From IMG/VR virus record IMGVR_UViG_3300036832_002070, positions 1-35,742 of that record: a DNA stretch of 35,742 nt. One strand, written 5' to 3'. The first letter of the stretch is position 1. Each line of letters opens with the position of its first letter. The notes beneath the pieces are model-generated. The model made no database searches and had not been told where the DNA came from. It worked only from the letters and a program-made list of their open reading frames with translations. Below are positions 30,436-35,742 of the stretch, in pieces. The stretch comes from a virus. The translations under genes were made by a program, and so were the position numbers.

Positions 30436-32658
30436 ATGAGCGAGGAGTTGATTGTCCATCCCAGCATCGTCCTCGGACCAGACGACATTCTGACCGCGGA
30501 CAAGCTCAACTTGTTGGGTACTCCGATCGTTGAACTGGCGGTTGCCGATACCTCGATTTCAGATCAAAACTTTTGCCGGAATGGGAACTTCTATTCGAGT
30601 TTTTGGACAACGCCTGCGGGAATTAATTGCCCCGTCGGGGTGCGTACGACGAACGCGAGTTATTGGCAAGTGTTGCCGATTGGTGGAACGAGCATCGCTA
30701 CGACCGGCACAACCGCAGCTACGATCCATGTCACGGCGATTCCCTCTACGACTGGCATGCTGGCTGGCATGCAGGTGGTCGGTCCCGGCATTCCAGCGGG
30801 CGCAACGATTGCCACGGTTGTTTCCTCGACTGCTATTGATCTGAGCGCGCCGGCGACCGCGAGTGCTTCGGGAGTTGCTTTGACGGTTGGCAACATGGTG
30901 ACCTATCTGCGGTCCAATTCGGTGCCGGACACCGACTCGCTGTTCAGCGCCGAGATTCAAGGCAACGTCGGTGTCACCAGTGTTCGGTTTTCCCAAGACA
31001 TTCAAGGAGACCTTGCAGCCACGTTAAGGAATCCCTGCACGTTTTCAGGGTATCTGTACAACGGCACGGGCGTTACTATGTCGCCGCAGTTGATCATCTC
31101 GAGCGCGAACGCGTTCAACAATTTTTCTGCGCGCACGGACGTGTCCTCGACCAATCTGCAGAGCTGTCCCGCAGCTCAGTGGACATACGTGACCGATACC
31201 GTGGACTTGACCAGTCTCGCCAATATCGCCAACGGATTCTCGGTTGTGGTGAGTTTCAGTGGAACGGACACGCCGACTAAAAACGTGTTTTTCTCGCGGC
31301 TAAAATTTCAGGCAGGTACGGTCTCCACGCCGTTCACTGATGATGTTTCGCTCTTCGTGCAAGCGCCGAGCGTTGACTCGACGATGCTGCAGGATGGTTG
31401 TATTGCGCGCACTGGCCTGTTTCTGTCGAACGTGATTCCGCTCGGGGCGTACACCGCGAAGTCGATTGTCGATGCGAATCTCGCGGATAACACGATCCTG
31501 GCGCGTTCCCTATCGACCGGAAAAATCATCACGATCGGCAACACCAATTCCACGATTAATGTCACTAATATTCCCAGCACGACTGGCATGTCGGCTGGTA
31601 TGCCGATCTCGGGCTCGGGCATTCCAGCCGGGGCAACGATCGCTTCCGTTGTTTCTGGTACCGCTATTACTTTGAGCGTGGCCGCGAGCACGTCAGTGAG
31701 CGGGGTCACCTTGACCGTTACGGCGGGAACTAGCGCGACGGTTGGGAACCTTGGGTACACTCCCGAGAATAGAGCCGGGGATACCTGTACCGGTGTCCAC
31801 ACCCATAACCAGGACACGGTGGTTAATACTGCCAGCGGTCTTAGCGCTGCGGTGAGCATTCAGGTGTCCAGCGCGAACGCTAATAATACCGGTTATATGC
31901 CGTCTTTGGGTTTTTGGAGGCCGAACATAATTGGCCGAGCCCTTGGATTGCATACTGATGGACGTCTTAAAACTGTCGATTCCAATGGCACGATCGGCTA
32001 TTTGCTCGACACGGTGACGGGCGTTGATACGAACTCGTATCAGAACAGTTCAATTACTTACGCCAAGCTGGCCCAATCGCTGATTAATACGATCTGTCCG
32101 ACAGGGATGGTGATCTGTTTTGCGGGCGGCGGGCCGCCGGCAAACTGGCTGGTGTGTAATGGGCAAGCGGTGTCGCGCAATACGTATTCGGCGCTTTTTA
32201 CCGCGATCGGTGTCTACTGGGGGACTGGCAATGGAGTTGATACGTTTAATGTGCCGAATTTCCAGGGGCGCGCGCCGATCGGGTACGTTAATCTTGCGAA
32301 TCAAGGCGGAATCACTTCTCGCGCTTTTGGTGCTCTAGGTGGCGAAGAAAGTCATCAGTTGTTAATTGGGGAATTAGCCAGTCACAGTCACGGGCTGGCC
32401 GCAGACAGTCACAATCACCCATTTAATCAAAGCCCTCACTCACACACTTATGTTAATCCGCTGGGCGCTCTAGTGGGAATTCCTCCTGGAGGCAGCGGTT
32501 ACACAGGTTCCGGCGGGACGCAGACTTCTGCGGATAACATTGTCGCTAATGTTGGTTATGCGGCCTCTGGTATTCAAATTGCGGCAACCGGGAATAATGG
32601 CGCGCACAACAACATGATGCCCTTTGCCGTGGCTTACTACATCATAAAGGCGGTATGA
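30436..32658 (+). CDS. Tail fibre protein with C-terminal tail-collar-like domain
   Basis: 740 residues. A roughly 65-residue module occurs twice (about residues 90-155 and 365-430), both with IPSTTGMxAGM, GxGIPAGATIA and V...TAI, as a tandem-type duplication. The C-terminus (about 555-740) has GMVICFAGGGPPANWLVCNG, then FNVPNFQGRAPIG and a His-rich loop HSHGLAADSHNHP, the pattern of the phage tail-collar/T4 gp12-like tip that binds metal and contacts host receptors. A second receptor-binding fibre besides the collagen-like one. Confidence 0.8.
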   Translation: MSEELIVHPSIVLGPDDILTADKLNLLGTPIVELAVADTSISDQNFCRNGNFYSSFWTTPAGINCPVGVRTTNASYWQVLPIGGTSIATTGTTAATIHVTAIPSTTGMLAGMQVVGPGIPAGATIATVVSSTAIDLSAPATASASGVALTVGNMVTYLRSNSVPDTDSLFSAEIQGNVGVTSVRFSQDIQGDLAATLRNPCTFSGYLYNGTGVTMSPQLIISSANAFNNFSARTDVSSTNLQSCPAAQWTYVTDTVDLTSLANIANGFSVVVSFSGTDTPTKNVFFSRLKFQAGTVSTPFTDDVSLFVQAPSVDSTMLQDGCIARTGLFLSNVIPLGAYTAKSIVDANLADNTILARSLSTGKIITIGNTNSTINVTNIPSTTGMSAGMPISGSGIPAGATIASVVSGTAITLSVAASTSVSGVTLTVTAGTSATVGNLGYTPENRAGDTCTGVHTHNQDTVVNTASGLSAAVSIQVSSANANNTGYMPSLGFWRPNIIGRALGLHTDGRLKTVDSNGTIGYLLDTVTGVDTNSYQNSSITYAKLAQSLINTICPTGMVICFAGGGPPANWLVCNGQAVSRNTYSALFTAIGVYWGTGNGVDTFNVPNFQGRAPIGYVNLANQGGITSRAFGALGGEESHQLLIGELASHSHGLAADSHNHPFNQSPHSHTYVNPLGALVGIPPGGSGYTGSGGTQTSADNIVANVGYAASGIQIAATGNNGAHNNMMPFAVAYYIIKAV

Positions 32659-33017
32659 AAGACGTTGGATTGATCGCGAAAGAATGGTTTGAAGCGCATC
32701 GTGAGGATCTGCCTCATGCGCTCCTGCGCTGTTTTCTGCGAGGGGTCATTGTCAAACATCACGATTTCCTGTTGATGGGTGAGCCCTGTCGGACCGAAGG
32801 GGGCACGGAATTTCTGGTCGGCGAACCTGACACCTGGTGGGTGTACTATTGGGGAACGAGCCCTCCTGGCAAATTCACCTGTTTTGACGTCGCCTCGAAT
32901 GCTCCCTACTATTTGCCCTTCATTGCGTTCAAGCGCCGGGGAAAAATTAAGATCCGGAAATGGGAAGCCTTTCTTCGTGAGCCAATCAGATCCGCTGAAT
33001 TACAGGAGGTAGCATAA
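32655..33017 (+). CDS. Small protein between fibre and internal virion gene, unknown
   Basis: 120 residues, Trp/Phe-rich alpha/beta protein (TWWVYYWGTS, YYLPFIAFKRRGK). The ATG overlaps the fibre stop (ATGA), and its stop shares a base with the next ATG (TAATG). Possible tail-assembly chaperone; no family recognised. Confidence 0.6.
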   Translation: MKDVGLIAKEWFEAHREDLPHALLRCFLRGVIVKHHDFLLMGEPCRTEGGTEFLVGEPDTWWVYYWGTSPPGKFTCFDVASNAPYYLPFIAFKRRGKIKIRKWEAFLREPIRSAELQEVA

Positions 33018-34480
33018 TGGGAGGGGGTGCGCCATCAGTACCTATCACGAAGCCACCCGATACCGGCCAGGAATATACCTCGGCCATGAACGCCTATACC
33101 AAAGGCGCTCCGCAACTCTTTTCCGAGGAGAGCCAGTATCAGCCGATGTACAACGCTCTGCAGGCGCAGATGACGCAGAGCAATGTCAATCAATTCGCGC
33201 AGATGGCTCCCGGGTTGCAGAAAACTGCTAATCTGACGAATCAAATAGCTGCGTCGGGGGGATTGCAGACGTTGCAGGGGATGGGGGGACCAGCGGCTCA
33301 GGCTATGCTTAACGCTAGCCCGTACGCCAACCAGATCGGGCAGTTCAGCCAAAGCCAGTTGGGTGCGGGGTTTGATCCCACCCTGCAGGGACTGCTCGGA
33401 CAGGTTCAAGGGGCGATTCCCGGGCAAATGGGCGCGTTCCAGAATCTGCAGACGCAATTCGGGCAAGGGATGAGCCCGATTAATACGCAGCTTTCGGCGT
33501 TAAGCCAGCAGGCGGGAACTGATCCGAGCGGGGCCCAGGCTTACCTTACGGGCATGCGCAATCAGATCGGGGCCGATCCGCGCAGTGCCATGTTCAATCA
33601 GCTGTCCGGTAATATCATGGGCAACTTAGGGACAACCACTCCCCTGCTCGGACAATTGCAGGGCATGGCGCAGCAGCAGTTGGCGCTCGGAGGGCAGCTC
33701 TCCCCCTCTGAGATGGCGGATGCTACTCAACAGGCCCGAGCGGCTTTCGCTTCGCGCGGCATGCTGGGAAGTAACGCAAGCGTAGCTGCGGAACTGCTTA
33801 ACCGCAGCCAATTGCAGGAACAGCGCCTGCAGGGACGCGAGCAGTTTGGAATGGGCGTTTACGGTGCATCAGAGGCCGCTTCTCAGCAACAGGTGGCCAA
33901 TGCGATGGGCCTTAACCAGATGGATATCGGAGCCACTCAGGCTAATCAGCAGATGGCTGCGGGCATAGCGCAAGTGATTCCTGGATTGCAACAGGCCCAG
34001 ATTAATCAGCAGGCAGGTTTGCAGGGACAGTTAGCGCAGAATGTGTTGGCTGGCAGCCAGCAGCAGGCGGCTTTGCAGCAATATGCGAACCAGGCGCAGA
34101 TGGGTGGTTACCAGCAGGCCGCAGGCTTACAGCAAGCCCTGCTGGGTCAGCAGCAGCAACAACAGGCGATGGGCGTTCAGGGGTTGCAGTATCTGAACCA
34201 ATTGGGGACCCAGGGCATCTCCAGTATTCTGGGATTGCAGGGAGAAACCATGAACCCGATGCTGTCGATTGGCGCGAATCTCCCCTTCCAAGGTCCGCAG
34301 CTTTTCCAATCCAGCGGCCTACTAAACCTGGCGGCACAGAACGCTATGGCGGGTTATAACCAGATGAATCAAGCCAATGCGATGAACGCGCAATCCAAGG
34401 GTGCAGCCAGTGGTGCGATGATCGGCGCGGGGGCCGGTATTGCGGGAGCTGCTATAATGGGGGGTGCAGCAATATTTTAG
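33017..34480 (+). CDS. Gln/Ala-rich internal virion (ejection) protein
   Basis: 487 residues. Extended helical protein with many Gln, Ala and Gly; long Gln runs in the C-terminal half. The last 26 residues are Gly/Ala-rich with GAMIGAGAGIAGAAIMG, a hydrophobic glycine-zipper tail able to insert in a membrane. Composition and the position after the tail genes fit a podovirus DNA-ejection protein that is released into the host envelope. The overlapping TAATG couples it to the gene before. Confidence 0.7.
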   Translation: MGGGAPSVPITKPPDTGQEYTSAMNAYTKGAPQLFSEESQYQPMYNALQAQMTQSNVNQFAQMAPGLQKTANLTNQIAASGGLQTLQGMGGPAAQAMLNASPYANQIGQFSQSQLGAGFDPTLQGLLGQVQGAIPGQMGAFQNLQTQFGQGMSPINTQLSALSQQAGTDPSGAQAYLTGMRNQIGADPRSAMFNQLSGNIMGNLGTTTPLLGQLQGMAQQQLALGGQLSPSEMADATQQARAAFASRGMLGSNASVAAELLNRSQLQEQRLQGREQFGMGVYGASEAASQQQVANAMGLNQMDIGATQANQQMAAGIAQVIPGLQQAQINQQAGLQGQLAQNVLAGSQQQAALQQYANQAQMGGYQQAAGLQQALLGQQQQQQAMGVQGLQYLNQLGTQGISSILGLQGETMNPMLSIGANLPFQGPQLFQSSGLLNLAAQNAMAGYNQMNQANAMNAQSKGAASGAMIGAGAGIAGAAIMGGAAIF

Positions 34481-34517
34481 AGCCTGCGGAGAGGCTTTGG
34501 TATCTCCGACAAAACCT

Positions 34518-34946
34518 ATGATGCGAGTCAGATGCAAGGTGGGTGATTCCCCAATTCACAACCAGGGGTTGTTTGCGGTGCAATCGATTCCTGCCGGAAC
34601 CGTCGTTTGGTCGTTTTCTACCGTCTTTGACAGATCGGTCAACGAGCATGTGTATAGTCACGCGAGCAAGCCCGAGCAGGTCAAGCTCTTCACCAGAGGA
34701 TTTCGCAATCCGCATGCACCCAACGTGTTGGTGTGTTGTGGGGACGAGGCACAATTTCTTAATTTTCCCCTGTCCGAGCATGAGCCCAACGTCGTCGTCT
34801 CTGGATCAATCGATGGGTATGACGTCCTGGTTGCGGCTCGCGATATCGATATCGGCGAAGAACTGCTAGTCGCTCCTGAATCCGATTACGATTACCTGAC
34901 CAAGGTGATGCAGTATGACGCTGGAAGAAAAGATAAAGGAGACTGA
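34518..34946 (+). CDS. SET-domain protein (lysine methyltransferase-like)
   Basis: 142 residues from ATG 34518. SET-domain landmarks: NQGLFAVQSIPAGTVV (15-30) matches the N-terminal GxGLFA..I..GT motif. FLNFPLSEHEPNVVV (80-94) stands where the NHxxxPN cofactor-binding motif belongs, with N82 and the PN kept but the following His-Ser altered. ARDIDIGEELLVAPESDYDY (107-126) is the GEEL..DY catalytic end. Predicted to transfer methyl groups from SAM to a lysine of a host or phage protein. It overlaps the PP-loop gene by 32 bases, so the two are co-translated. SET proteins are rare in phages. Confidence 0.75.
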   Translation: MMRVRCKVGDSPIHNQGLFAVQSIPAGTVVWSFSTVFDRSVNEHVYSHASKPEQVKLFTRGFRNPHAPNVLVCCGDEAQFLNFPLSEHEPNVVVSGSIDGYDVLVAARDIDIGEELLVAPESDYDYLTKVMQYDAGRKDKGD

Positions 34947-35742
34947 AGACTTTCTCGCCAAGCTCTGTTTGCGGTATAAGCAACCAGTGCTCATGTGTTC
35001 CTTTGGCAAGGATTCCATGGTGCTCTTATGGATCCTGAAACGGATGGGTGTGTTGTTGCCGATCCTCTTTTTTAAAGAGCCCAAGTTCCCCAGGAAATTC
35101 GCTTTCGCTAACTCGATTATCGAGCGCATGAACTTGGAAGTCCACGATTACCCACCGATTCGCATGTCTATGCTATACGGACGTAACGGAATCCCTTCGC
35201 ACGTTGCCGAGTATCACACGGGCTCCAGGTACACAATCATTTTGCCGCGCAATATCATTGAGTACGAGGACGGCGAGGAGGAGTATTTGTGCGGCTTAGA
35301 GTTTTTGTCCCGGCCCACTACCACTTACCCCTTCCCGTGGGACCTCATTCTTATTGGGCACAAGGATTGCGACGAAGATCAAATCTTCGGCAAGGTACCC
35401 TTGAAGACCCGGGTAGTAGTGCGAGACGAAGGGCCAGCTTACGCTTTCCCCCTGCGTTATTGGACCCATGACGACGTGTGGGATTATACCGAAACCTACG
35501 ACGTCCCTGTTCAGCAGTCTCGTTATGATCAGGCGCATCGCACCGAGTGGAAAATTAAGTATTTTAATTCTGACTATTTCCCTCTGTGCATACGTTGTGT
35601 GGACGCTCGTCGAAAGGGAGACACGGTGTTTTGTCCCAGATTTAAGCGAGATCTGGTGAACATTGCTGAGCGCGTCCGAGTGTTTAACGAGAAACTTGAT
35701 TACTTGAATTTGGAGGAAGAAGAAAATGCCAGTGCCACAGCA
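34915..35742 (+). CDS. PP-loop (PAPS-reductase-like) ATPase, 3' end beyond window
   Basis: 276 codons from ATG 34915 stay open to the last base. CSFGKDSMVLLWIL (28-41) is the SGGKDS-type PP-loop that binds ATP in PAPS reductases, tRNA thiolases and DndC. Further on, LILIGHKDCDEDQIFG, YWTHDDVWDY and a CIRC pair plus FCPR fit the PAPS-reductase/DndC branch. Expected to adenylate or handle sulphur on a nucleotide or nucleic acid. A GGAGG followed by ATG at 35726 lies inside the frame and could be the start of a further gene, in which case this one ends soon after the window. Confidence 0.75.
   Translation, partial: MTLEEKIKETEDFLAKLCLRYKQPVLMCSFGKDSMVLLWILKRMGVLLPILFFKEPKFPRKFAFANSIIERMNLEVHDYPPIRMSMLYGRNGIPSHVAEYHTGSRYTIILPRNIIEYEDGEEEYLCGLEFLSRPTTTYPFPWDLILIGHKDCDEDQIFGKVPLKTRVVVRDEGPAYAFPLRYWTHDDVWDYTETYDVPVQQSRYDQAHRTEWKIKYFNSDYFPLCIRCVDARRKGDTVFCPRFKRDLVNIAERVRVFNEKLDYLNLEEEENASATA

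Overview
The window is most of the genome of a tailed double-stranded DNA phage (Caudoviricetes). I see terminase, portal, scaffold, an SU10/DUF5309-type major capsid protein, tail genes, a recombination and replication operon and a lysis-like cassette. No tail tape-measure or tail-tube gene is visible, and a Gln-rich internal virion protein is present, so a short-tailed (podovirus-like) particle is the best guess. I see no integrase, excisionase or repressor. The host is probably Gram-negative: one cargo protein has a lipobox and another is an exported di-haem cytochrome. The GH75 chitosanase and the DUF1111 cytochrome make Verrucomicrobiota or a similar group plausible, but that is inference.

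Layout. 1-400: terminator and leader. 402-4123 (+): receptor-binding and lysis end, with an Ig-like tail protein, a collagen-like fibre, a holin-like protein and a GH75 glycosidase. 4128-7145 (-): an inverted cargo island with a small basic protein, a di-haem peroxidase-like cytochrome, a lipoprotein, a beta-helix protein, a Cys-type tRNA-like gene and three tiny ORFs, two of which encode hydrophobic peptides. 7409-15325 (+): early operon with a Sak4-like ATPase, an SSB-like protein, a PD-(D/E)XK exonuclease with four Cas4-style cysteines, a 333-bp pentanucleotide array, a RAMP/Cas7-like protein, a VRR-NUC nuclease, small DNA-binding proteins, a split primase and a RepA-type helicase. 15326-15551: dense CTCCA/TGGAG repeats and a large hairpin, a candidate origin or terminator. 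15552-17278 (+): a vWA-domain protein and two DNA-binding-like proteins in C-rich codon style. 17279-17748: non-coding. 17749-34480 (+): virion genes, interrupted by a zinc-ribbon/HNH insertion at 27232-28365. 34518-35742 (+): a SET-domain protein overlapping a PP-loop (PAPS-reductase-like) gene that runs off the end.

Most plus-strand genes overlap as ATGA, GTGA or TAATG or lie within 20 bases of each other, so they form a few long operons. The strongest candidate for an undescribed system is at 10581-11607. An array of about 66 units of NNGGY, held almost perfectly in 5-base register, lies between the exonuclease stop codon and the start codon of a protein with two RAMP-superfamily-like motifs. 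The pair sits inside the single-strand annealing and recombination operon.
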